Positions 48,838 to 59,199 of a stretch of 64,000 bases of DNA are shown in pieces; the first letter of the stretch is position 1, and every line of letters starts with the position of its first letter. The notes below the pieces were generated by a model, which worked only from the letters and a program-made list of their open reading frames with translations, was not told where the DNA came from and ran no database searches. A program made the position numbers and the translations under genes. Origin of the DNA: Ciona intestinalis (Eukaryota > Chordata > Ascidiacea > Phlebobranchia > Cionidae); contig NC_020166.2 in assembly GCF_000224145.3 (NCBI RefSeq), positions 9,148,745-9,212,744 on the forward strand. Reading direction: 5' to 3'.

Positions 48838-51648
48838 CTAAACAACAGAACTAGATATAAGACAGTGGTTGGTTTCAAGTTTTTCACTTTTCATCACATT
48901 TTCCCGATCCATTATTTCGACCAAATCTTTATCGCTGATAGCTGGCATGGTCTTCTCGCTTTTATTTTGTTGAAGCAGGGAAAGAAGTTGAGTTGAAACG
49001 CTCGAAGTTCCTTCTTTGGAATTCAAATCTTCTGCGAGTTTTCCTTTAAACTTATTCCGGTTAATAATCATCCTCTCAAGGACACGCTTCGCTTCTGCTC
49101 GCTCAACCATGAACTGGTCGACCGTGTTCGACGAGACAAATCGATAAATCAGGACGGAACGTGTTTGCCCGATTCTGTGGCAGCGATCCTGGGCTTGAAG
49201 ATCGTTTTGTGGGTTCCAGTCTGAGTCATAGATGACCACGGTGTCAGCTGAGGTGAGGTTGATGCCAAGACCTCCTGCACGCGTCGATAACAAGAAGATG
49301 AACAGGTCAGGATCACGGTTGTATTCGTCAATTCGTTCTTGTCGAACTTCACATTTCGTTGACCCATCTAGTCGGACATACGAGTGATTTCGGAAGTTAC
49401 AGAAATCCTCGAGAATATCAAGCAAACTTGTCATTTGGCTGAAGAGGAGGATTTTGTGTCCTTTCTTCTTGAGCACAGGCAGCATCCGATCCAGGAGTTG
49501 GAGCTTTCCACTTGATGAGATGAGTTCTTCATCAACCCGGAAGATGTCGGTACCAGGTATGAGAGGATACTTGATAAGGTAAGGATGATTGCAACACTTC
49601 CTTAGCTGCATCATGAGATTGCTGAGCGAAACATTAACAACAGATTCATCATCATATGTCATCCTATCCTCTCTCTCCTTCCCTTGTCGTGTAGCCAACG
49701 TTGAACTTCTTGTTTCTCTCTCATAGAAACCTTGATCACTTTGATTGCTGTCGTTGGAGATTCTCTCTAGAGCAAGTTCATTCTGCTCATCTTTATCTTT
49801 ATCCTCGTGCAAATACTGTCTGATTGTTCGGTTCACAATAGCTTGATAGATTTCATTCTGGCTTTCAGACAAAGGTGCAAAGACGATTAACTCTTTCTTT
49901 GGGGGAAGATATATCTGGATGTCACTTTTTGTGCGACGCAACAAGAAAGGAACCAAAATCTTCTGCAGTTTTATCACTACATCTTGTTGCTGCTGCGATT
50001 CAATTCCTTTCTGTATCTTCTTAAGATCAAACCACGCTTCAAACGTGCTGAGGTCGTTAAAAACTTCAGGCAGAAGAAAGTTAAGCAGAGACCACAGCTC
50101 TGATAAATTGTTCTGCAGTGGTGTGCCAGTCAACAACAGCTTTGCATTTACTTTAAGAGCTTTAAGTTCCCTAATTAGCCGACAGTTCATATTTTTGATC
50201 CTGTGTCCTTCATCCACAATCAAATATTCCCACGAGTGTTTTCCCAAAGTTGGGCGATCTCGGATTAGAACTTCATATGACGTAACAACCACTGGGTGAC
50301 ATCCAAGATCAGGACTGAGATGAGAAATAGTAGAAGCGAGAATGCACCTCTCTGCTGCGCTACCGTGATATAATAACACCGGAATCCTTGGAGCAAATCT
50401 TTTGAATTCATTAATCCAGTTACAAATAGTTGAAAGTGGAGCACATACAAGGAAAGGACCGGTGAACCCTGACTTAACAAGCCTACATATCATTGCAATG
50501 CATTGAATAGTTTTGCCCAAACCCATCTCATCAGCAAGAATCCCATTCACAGCATTATCAAAGAGAACCTTTAACCATTCAAAGCCTGTGATCTGGTACG
50601 GTCGCAACACGCCACCAGTTAAATACTCGGGCTGGTTTGGTGGAACATCTTGGCCATTTATTTGCATCACTCCATTTATAACTTTAATTCTTGCTTCTTG
50701 TTTCCCACCATCACCCATGTACAACTTTGATGCAAGCAAATCATCTTTATTGATCTTCCCAATATCAACCTCACTTACATTTTTCTTCTTTTTAACACCA
50801 TCCTCATCTTGATCTTCATCATCCAACACTAAGATCATTTTTTCTTCAATCCACTCATTTGCCTTTTTCCCCGCACCAACGTAATGAACCTGGTATTTAT
50901 AAACATCATTCATGAAACAAACATCCGTGACGTTTGCTTCAACCAAATCCTCCTCGTGATCGTGACTTATCTTTTTCACGTGAACTTTATCACCAATGCT
51001 AAAGTTAGAGTCTGGAGTTTCATTTTTCTTTTTCCTCTTTACAGGTTGTGATTTCTCGACGACAACTTTTTCCTCAGCTTTTCGTTTCTTAGCTCGCAAA
51101 TTTTTTACAGGTTTTTCAACTTTTTTGGCTGAAGCCAACTTTTTCTTTTTTCTCTTTTCTCTTCTTTCCATTTTCTTTTTCTCTTCCTCTTTACAAGTGT
51201 CAATCACATTTAGAAGATAATTGGCATAAACACTGCTCTTTTCAAGCAAATGATTTAGCTGTTTCAATCTTTTCTCTTCAGAAATCTCTTTCCACTCTTT
51301 CAAAGACCTTTGTTTCAACTCCGTTTCTGACTTCTGCCCTTCGCTTGAAAGTTTCTTCTCTTCTTCCATCATCGATGACGTCATCAAGGGGTTGTCACTA
51401 ACCGGATCCCCAGCTAACGACTCCCAAGCGTCAGATGTAGTTGACACAGGTGATGAAGATATTTCGTCCCGACAATCTTCATATTCTGATCCAGAGCCAT
51501 CACCTTGTACATCATCACAACCAATATTACCGCTATCTTTTAAAACTTTGGTTACGACTTCTTCTTTTAATCCAGGCCGACTCGTATTCAAACCTTGATT
51601 TTCTTTATCATTATTGTCATCCATTTCTTGTTTTACAATTGTTGACAT
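48838..51648 (-). CDS. HELLS: HELLS/LSH-type SNF2 chromatin remodeller, intronless, with Tudor-knot-like insert
   Basis: A single uninterrupted frame of 936 residues from the ATG at 51648 (MSTIVKQEMDD). An earlier in-frame ATG at 51726 would add 26 residues unlike the family. Residues 1-100 are acidic and Ser-rich. About 100-215 is a charged coiled coil with nuclear-localisation-like KRKKKN runs. About 216-274 is a Tudor-knot/chromo-barrel-like module (FSIGDKVHV, EANVTDV, YKYQVHYVG, ANEWIEEKMI). About 350-860 is the SNF2 ATPase with DEMGLGKT, DEGHRIKN, LTGTPLQNN, LFSQMTSLLDILED, TRAGGLGINLTSADTV and QDRCHRIGQ. RLIRELK, LWSLLNFLLPEVF and APLSESQNEIYQAIVNRTI match HELLS rather than other SNF2 groups. 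HELLS remodels nucleosomes to support DNA methylation and heterochromatin. The barrel insert and total lack of introns are unusual. Confidence 0.93.
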   Translation of the reverse strand: MSTIVKQEMDDNNDKENQGLNTSRPGLKEEVVTKVLKDSGNIGCDDVQGDGSGSEYEDCRDEISSSPVSTTSDAWESLAGDPVSDNPLMTSSMMEEEKKLSSEGQKSETELKQRSLKEWKEISEEKRLKQLNHLLEKSSVYANYLLNVIDTCKEEEKKKMERREKRKKKKLASAKKVEKPVKNLRAKKRKAEEKVVVEKSQPVKRKKKNETPDSNFSIGDKVHVKKISHDHEEDLVEANVTDVCFMNDVYKYQVHYVGAGKKANEWIEEKMILVLDDEDQDEDGVKKKKNVSEVDIGKINKDDLLASKLYMGDGGKQEARIKVINGVMQINGQDVPPNQPEYLTGGVLRPYQITGFEWLKVLFDNAVNGILADEMGLGKTIQCIAMICRLVKSGFTGPFLVCAPLSTICNWINEFKRFAPRIPVLLYHGSAAERCILASTISHLSPDLGCHPVVVTSYEVLIRDRPTLGKHSWEYLIVDEGHRIKNMNCRLIRELKALKVNAKLLLTGTPLQNNLSELWSLLNFLLPEVFNDLSTFEAWFDLKKIQKGIESQQQQDVVIKLQKILVPFLLRRTKSDIQIYLPPKKELIVFAPLSESQNEIYQAIVNRTIRQYLHEDKDKDEQNELALERISNDSNQSDQGFYERETRSSTLATRQGKEREDRMTYDDESVVNVSLSNLMMQLRKCCNHPYLIKYPLIPGTDIFRVDEELISSSGKLQLLDRMLPVLKKKGHKILLFSQMTSLLDILEDFCNFRNHSYVRLDGSTKCEVRQERIDEYNRDPDLFIFLLSTRAGGLGINLTSADTVVIYDSDWNPQNDLQAQDRCHRIGQTRSVLIYRFVSSNTVDQFMVERAEAKRVLERMIINRNKFKGKLAEDLNSKEGTSSVSTQLLSLLQQNKSEKTMPAISDKDLVEIMDRENVMKSEKLETNHCLISSSVV

Positions 51649-52615
51649 TTTATCCCAACCAAGAATTAAAACATTCAAGTCACACCAACTGCTGTGACAA
51701 ACGCCTGTTAAATTAACACAACACATAAATAATTCATACTTTAATTATTTACTTTCAGACAAACAGAGTAACATCACGATTATTGAATATTTTATCAACA
51801 ATACCCATTGTTATAGGAAAGAAATAACTTTCGTACGTAACAATGAAACAAAGTGTATAATGTACTAATAGCAACTACTAACTAACAATTAATAACGTTA
51901 CATGGGTTATATAAATTGGCACTTTCTCAAAAATAGCATAATGGAATAAACAATTATTTACATAACAAACAAACCCTTTTTTTCTGACGTGACGTTCTCG
52001 ATCAATAACAAATATTAACAATTCAACACATCATAAAAACGTTGCACCATCGCATCACAACAAATATATTACTGACTCGGCAAAAAAAGTCAAAACGCGG
52101 GAAAACTTTGGAGTTATAAACTTTCCAGCCATACGAACACATGGCTGACATTCTTTACTTGACACAACCAAGTTTGCTTTTGCTTTACAGTCGCTAAGAT
52201 ACGGAATAAATGAAAAATTAGATTGAAAATAAAAATTATTCTTATTACCCTTAAAAAGATTCAATCCAGTTTTTTTCATATAAAACTAAAACAATGTTGT
52301 ATGCGTACGTGCTGTTCGATTTCACATTGTGCGTAAACTTTCAAAGAACAACGCCAACGGGCTGTTAACGCGTTAGCTCTAGTAGCTCATGTTAAGCATT
52401 AATTAATACCGTTCCAAGAAAAAGATTAGGATTGTTAAGTCGTTTTGGAGGAAGCAGGCCAACTTTAGCCCAAGACCCAGGCCCTGTGAGCTATGACATG
52501 CCTCACTGTATAACCTCACGTAGAATATGTTAGCCATCGACTTTAACTATACTGTTCCTTTAAACATTTACAGAATCGTTTTCTTATATTTCTGTAATTA
52601 GATACTGAAGTAGCA
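51649..52615. promoter_or_regulatory. Shared divergent promoter region of HELLS and TEFM-like gene
   Basis: HELLS starts leftward at 51648 and the TEFM-like gene starts rightward at 52616, leaving 967 bp that must serve both, including UTRs. No TATA box is obvious; the DNA is AT-rich throughout with no common repeat family. A minus-strand frame at 52055-52279 lacks support. Confidence 0.55.
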
Positions 52616-55604
52616 ATGTTGGTAATCGTACCATACAGAAACCTTTTGAAATTAAATCTTCGCACATTTACAACAGCTTTACCTAAATACCAGGTACAAT
52701 AAATATATCTATTATATTTAAATGATTATTTCTTAACAATTACACTGTATGGTTTTCGGCCACCTTTCCGAGCTAGTTATGATTTTATTCGTAACTGTGT
52801 TTCAGAAAGCTGTGTTTTGTCGCTATACCCTGTTTTTCGATTTCCTTATCTTCACTGCCGTGAGTGAAGAGACAATTTAAACTTATTATTAATATTATAT
52901 CCACCAGACTCTTCCCCACCTTTTGCCCAACAAAGCATGTTTACCATTTATTTATAAGAAAACATGCCACACCCCTTTATAAACCTGACACACCCCCAAG
53001 TTATGAACCCGCTACTAGGGCATTACATTTAAATTTACCATAATGTTACACTGATATTACACCATTAACTTTGTTTTCTATACAGCAAGCAGAACAACAA
53101 GTGGAAAACAAATTAGATGAATCGGTTACTCCAACAACAAAGGAGTAAGTTATAATAAAATCTGTGTATAATTTTTATTAATACAGAAAATTATAAAAAA
53201 CAAATATTGTACTACAGTGGTGAGATACTTGGGCGTAGTGGTTAGCGCCAAAGTTAGTATAGACCAAGTTAGGAAACGGCGCTCGTGTCCGCCATTACGG
53301 AGCCCACAGAGCGTGAATCGCCTATACAAATGCATGGTCGGCATGTGTTCATTTAGCTCTTGTAAGCGATACAAAGTTAGAAAACACGTATAGCGGTTGT
53401 TTTAACATTTAAAATATAATTTCTAATATAAATCTTGTTATATAATATTAAATCTTAGAATTAATGTGAAGTAACTTAATATTTTGACCGGTTTTCGGCG
53501 TACAGTGTGGTTTAACAGGATACTTTACGTTGGCGATTAAGACTAGCAGCAATCAGCTTACTCTACATAATAGTNNNNNNNNNNNNNNNNNNNNNNNNNN
53601 NNNNNNNNNNNNNNNNNNNNNNNNTTGTTAAACCCGTGTGATAACGACTGTCGTTTTCCACCCACGCAAGGATAAAGTAAGTTACATTCATTCATTCATT
53701 CATTCATTCACACTTCATAGACATGCATTTCGTTAGCATGACATTGACGTTTAATAAATATTACTCCAACCCAGTGATTACTAATGAATTGTAGCACCCT
53801 GGGTAAAGTGCCAACTCTGGCAAAAATATCATGACTCATGGGCCATGGCATGCTATGCTGTATAATATGTATGGTATTGAATAAACAGGAAAGTAAGGTG
53901 ATTTCAAACTATTTTCATTCATAGAGAACCAACCACATCAACCTCAAAGAAAAAAAATCGAGCTTTATTCTTTTATCATGGCCGTAGAAATACAAAGAGC
54001 AAAGTCAAGGTATAATATTGTTGGTAACATTGCAATAGGAGTTGCCAAACTTTTTGCTTTTTTTATTCATACAGTGTTTCATGTAAAATTTGTACTGTAA
54101 TAAAGTCTAGGAAGGCATTGTTAAAATACAATTAACTAACTTATAGTCGTCAAGCATGGGGAATATCATTGATTAATTTAGTGAATGAAATATACTTTGG
54201 TTCTACTCATTTGTATAGACACCTAACAACAAGGTAAACGCTGCTGTAAGCTCTGTTAAGACCAAAACTTGAATGTGAAAGCAAAGCATATGTTGTTTTA
54301 AAAGTTGTCACCAAAGCACCCCCTAAGTTCCTAACATTTGCATCGGATTGAAAGTAAATTTTTCTTAAATACATATACAGACAATAAACCACATTTCCTC
54401 TTTCGTTGCAACGTCACAAGAGCTTTCATGCGTCACCATGACTCGGGACTTTCAAGTAACAAGCGTTTTAACAACATCTTTACAACGAAAATGGAGCGGA
54501 AATAATTTTAGCCAATATTTCTCAACAGTGAGTAGACCTTTTTAGTAGGCATTACGTGACTTTAATGTTAAACCCTTAGTTAGTAAAATGGTTTGGTTTA
54601 ACTTCTTTTAAAACAGAAAATAATTAGAAGGGTGAACAATGATGCAAAAAAACTATGGAGTTGAGTTGTAAAGAATGTTCTGTTTCAGATTCACCCATTT
54701 ATACAAGAGATACCCCAAGTAGACGCACATATCATAGAACGCCCTTATCTTCCACCAACATACTACGCCATCAACCTACATTTGAGGTGATTTAATATAC
54801 TTTTTTATTCTTTATATTGTGCAGTTCAATATTCGCCTAATTTTCCCAAATAAATCTGCCCAACGTAATCAGGGTAATGGGCCAACTCTTGCCTAAATTT
54901 TAGGACCCATCGGTGACCTCACCCAAGTAAAATAAAACCCACACAATCCTCACATTCGAAGAATATATGCAACATGTTTTAAACCATCATTAATTAGTAC
55001 TCTAGATCAAGCATTATTATCTACTTAACCTCTATCATTACAGATCAGTTGCGATGCTTTTAATTGGAATGTTGGAGAAACCGGAGGAAAGTTGTATATT
55101 TAGTGGTAGTAGACAAAGTGTAGCAAAGTATGCAAAGCTGGGAGTCGGTAAGTAATGAGTGTCACAACCAATATTATTTTGTTTAATTTTTTAATCACAT
55201 TACAAATATGGTAACTCGGCATGAGGTGTATGAAACAGAACACATGTGTTATAACTACTATTCTTGTCCTGCCATGCAAATTAAAGTAACTCCCTTCTCC
55301 TTAGTGTTTTGATTAATCTAATCTTCTGCTAAATTTTAAACACCTAATGTTACATTAAATTTATTCACATATGTTTATCCATTCAGGAGGTACGGCATCT
55401 CGCATGTGCAGTTTGAAACTTGTTCACAGTATTGTACAAGAGGGAATGTGGGAAGGCAGGCCCGTTGAAATATCACCTGAATTCTTAAAAACATCAAGCG
55501 AAGCAACTTTTTACGGCGGAGAAAATGGAAATCACATATCACCAGAGACGGCTGATGCGTTAATACAAGCCCTGTGTTTTTGGAAACATTTTGAGAATAA
55601 ATGA
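52616..55604 (+). CDS. TEFM: TEFM-like mitochondrial transcription elongation factor
   Basis: Exons 52616-52693, 53086-53144, 53925-54009, a probable 15-nt microexon 54219-54233, 54423-54527, 54689-54786, 55044-55147 and 55387-55604, coding about 253 residues. The first 26 residues (MLVIVPYRNLLKLNLRTFTT) are rich in Arg/Lys and hydroxyl residues with no acids, as in a mitochondrial presequence. The C-terminal part follows the pseudo-RNase H fold of TEFM: IQEIPQVDAHIIERP aligns with ISKMPKADFYVLEKT of human TEFM, then SVAMLLIGMLE with MEAMLYALLN, and ADALIQALCFWKHFE with YDSLLQAIAFYE. TEFM clamps mitochondrial RNA polymerase to raise processivity. The helix-hairpin-helix part expected before this fold is not recognisable; the middle is short and Lys/Thr-rich. 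AATAAA lies at 55847-55852. The gap at 53575-53624 falls in intron 2. Confidence 0.7.
53575..53624. other. Assembly gap (50 N)
   Basis: A run of N in TEFM-like intron 2. The right edge re-enters in a SINE tail (53625-53710, ending in attcattcattcattc), so a SINE probably broke the assembly. An exon could be hidden here. Confidence 0.9.
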
Positions 55605-55846
55605 AAGTCTTATTTGTTTTTCATAAAATTGAAATTAAGTTTGAGCATTCGTTTGTATTCTGATGGCACCATTAAACAACATGTACTACTTTTATGAAAG
55701 TATGAACTACTATGGAAGTATGTACTACTGTACTACTTTTATGGAAGCATGACTGTGCTAAGGTGATATGAAATTGTACTCATATTTATCACGCAAAAAC
55801 TAAATAAGAATATACAAAACTAGACTGTTATCTTTTTCTGTTTATA

Positions 55847-55852
55847 AATAAA
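55847..55852 (+). terminator. Poly(A) signal of the TEFM-like gene
   Basis: AATAAA about 245 bases after the stop and 225 bases before the TM6SF start. Confidence 0.55.
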
Positions 55853-56076
55853 AGTTCACAAAACTATGAAATTGAGGCAATTAAGTAAAAATAGTCCCCA
55901 TAGTTATAAATTCTTAAGATTTCTATTAAGTTATAATGACTCAGCGAATAAACGGGTACTTCCCCTCGAATAAGGATCGTTTTGTTTACTTTTTGTCTGC
56001 GTGGTCTGATCACGAGAATTGAGTAATATCCTTCGCATATTTTAAAACAGCCTTAGATTTTAAGTTACTTGCAGTA

Positions 56077-58630
56077 ATGGCCAACTTTATCGGTGTTTTG
56101 GCGTCTTGTTTTATTAGTCTAAGCGGCATACCGCTTGTTGTTTTCGTTACTAATAGTGATGTATTATCACAACCCATTAACTTGATGGCGATCGGTTTTA
56201 CTTCAATGGCGACAATAGTGGTGTTTGTGTACCTTGTGGTGCCACCTAACGGAATCAAAAAAGAGGAAGGAAAAGAGGTAAATTGGTTTAAATTTTACAA
56301 AAAATAGATTTGTGTGAACTGTTCATTATTGTGTAAAAATGCTAATGAAAAATCCTTCCCTACATTATCTGCTAACTGCTAAACATAACTACTCATCCAA
56401 ATAACCACTCACCACTGAACTCTAACTAATACCCCCTAACTACTATCCTATAAAACTTTCCACCAGCCTAATCTGTAACGTACCAGAGGATTCTTTACTA
56501 GTGCCGATAATTATTTATATAATATTAACAATAAAGTTTTTAATTCAAACCAACTATTACAGGGCAGAGGTGTTTTGTATTACACATGCTGTCTCTTTAT
56601 GTGGGCAAGCATGACAGACCTAGCTCTTCAAGGTCAACGCTTTGGGTTGTTTGGTTTAAAATCAGGTACTGGTTATTTTGAACATGGTGAGCCATACCTG
56701 GATACTCCATTTGGGCTTGGTGTTCAAGGCTGGAATGCCATCGTGAACTACCTCTTGTACATTCACATCATATATAACATTGATAATAACAAGGACCCGA
56801 GATATACTGCAATATATTGGGCTGGAGGAATACTTACAAGTCAGTTCTGTGTGATTGTTGGAGCATACAGTGGTAGCTTTGCGACGTATCTTCCTCCCTC
56901 TGTTGCAATGAATATCGTGTTTGTCGTCTTTCCAATGTGGGTATTCTTTCACTTCTTGAATAAACCAAGATCAGACAAGATCCAAGCGATAAATTCAACC
57001 AAGTAAGTCAACTTTCTACCATACTTTGGTATTGAGTTATAAACTAATGGGTGAATAAATTTTTTATCTATAAGGACATAAATAATTCCTAGGAGTTATA
57101 AAATAATTTGGGCAAAGACACTTAACAAAATTGCTCCAACCTAGTGGTCACTAATGGATTGTCTAATTTGCCATTCATACAGCAAAAGGAGCAAAGAAAA
57201 TTTACCCACAATGCCACAAAGTTACATGTGCATAACTATTAACTTGTAAGCGGTATATACATATGTATAACTTGTCTCTTCAAAGCAGTATATCTAATTT
57301 AGTCCTAGTTGCCCCAAGACACAAGAATAAATAAGTCACATTTCTTCTAATGTAATGAAGTCATCAGTATTTTCTTATATTCCAGATACCGAGCATTGGA
57401 TATTTTCCTTATCACCGGTTTACTCGTTGCTTCTTTCTTCATGATAATACGGGGCCTCGGGGCGCTTGATTCACCCTTCCCCCTTACTAAGTATTATGTC
57501 ACAACACATGAACCTTACATTATGGAACCTGGAAAGTTTGGAGCTACCTGGGTGTTGTATGGTTTCATATATGGAGTGCCATTCCAGGTAAGGTTTGACT
57601 TTAAGGAAAACTTTTGTTTTGTTGGAACTCTAGTATTATTTCTGTACTACATAGTTCTATTATATATATGGTTAGACAGACAGATCCTATAGTGCCAATC
57701 GTCAGTAGACCTGTCACCTGAGGTTTAAGCATAATTTGCCTATTACCAAAACACCCAGGGTGCCACAACCTATAGTGTCTACTGGGTTGGCATAATGTTT
57801 GTTAAATGTAAAGCCAATATTTATATATACACACCAACAATGGTATTAGTATCATTCACTGAAAGTGATATATTTCATTTTCATTACAAGCAATTTAAAT
57901 ATTTGTGGATCTTATTCATATGAGGCTATCACATAATTCCTAACATTTGATTTATTATTTCTATTTTTCAGTTGTTTGCAATATATGGTTTGTTACATTC
58001 TGGTTGTGAATGGATGATGGACCTGGTTGTATTTTATGCAGCAGGAATGCTACAGGTATATTGAGTTTTAATTGTTTCATGCAGAGTGCACTGGTGGGTA
58101 GATATAATTATTACATGTGTCTTGACCATTAATTATTGATATTCATAAACTTAACAAAACTTCTTTAATACTTAAGACAAGTACCAAGGATTGTTTAATA
58201 GAAAAGAGATAAGATTGGTGACCACTGTATCACTCACAAGTTAAAATAAGAGGTAGGTCCTAATGGACACAAGGTGTATAAAGTAGAGCACCCATGTTTT
58301 AACAACCCTAACACAAAAACAAACTATCTGAATTGGCCGACGACACTTCAGTCAGCAAAATTCTTGCCCAAAGTACCGAAATACAAGTATAATATGCCTG
58401 GTAGCAACAGTATATAAACATACATGACATTGATTGATGCACAGGGTACATGCGTGTATATGGCTTACACCTGGTTCCCAATGTCCAATCCTGAATATCA
58501 CATTCCTCAAGCATCAATGTACATGGTTATTGCTATCAATGTCTTCCTTGTGTTCATTTCAAACTTATTGCTCTGGAGATGTTTTGCTGAACCTCAGTAT
58601 TTTGTGAAAGGGAAACTCAAGAAGAATTAA
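56077..58630 (+). CDS. TM6SF family multi-pass membrane protein
   Basis: Five exons: 56077-56277, 56563-57002, 57386-57587, 57972-58055 and 58445-58630, coding 370 residues, the same size as human TM6SF1/2. About nine to ten hydrophobic segments are spread along the chain. Two EXPERA-type halves are visible: the first with GEPYLDTPFGLGVQGWNAIVNYLLY (TM6SF2 reads [25 protein letters not shown] at this place), the second with THEPYIMEPGKFGATWVLYGFIYGVPF. GLGALDSPFP parallels the RGLVVLDCPT segment of TM6SF2. The C-terminus ends in VKGKLKKN, a lysine-rich tail that could retain it in the ER. TM6SF2 in mammals works at the ER/ERGIC in lipid loading of lipoproteins, and TM6SF1 is lysosomal; which one this single gene resembles more is not clear. 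The fold is shared with EBP sterol isomerases. Confidence 0.9.
57105..57340 (+). repeat. SINE-derived fragment in TM6SF intron 2
   Basis: Body remnants (gggcaaagacacttaacaaa, cctagtggtcactaatggat) without the tRNA-like head. It is old and diverged. Confidence 0.55.
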
Positions 58631-59199
58631 CTTTATTTAAACTTGCGATATAATATGGGCTTAGGTCTATACAAATAGTATTCTTTTTTTTTAAACTAAT
58701 AATCAAGAACTTTTTTTAACGACTATAAAACATTTTTTCTTCTTTATAAATCATTTATTCATCTCATGATTTAGTATTATCTTGCCTGCATGGTTTTTAA
58801 ATGAGCAATTGTATACTTAAGGACATCATTCGATACTATTTTGTTGTTTTACAATTTTATAATAAGTTTAATTAAGAAAAGTTTCATAAAATTTGAATTA
58901 TTTATTTTAATCACGGGTTACAGCTATAGGTTTAGTAGCCACACTTTTTTCTTCAGTATTTTTCTACAACTGATGTTCAAATTTAATTTTTTGTTGCTTT
59001 AAATAATATAAGTTTTCTGTAATCAAAGAATCTTTTTCGAACAACACTTATAACCTTATAATTTTTTTCAGTACAGCATTGAGCATTATAAAAACTTTTA
59101 ACTTTATTAAGTTGAACCTTTTTATAAACCCTATATATTTATAACCTAGATTAATTTATAGTTCCAGAGTTTAGTTTTTATAATAAATATTTGTACATA

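Noticed and set aside
49919-51716. Several plus-strand frames opposite HELLS
   Set aside because: They are antisense shadows of the long minus-strand SNF2 frame, which has all helicase motifs.
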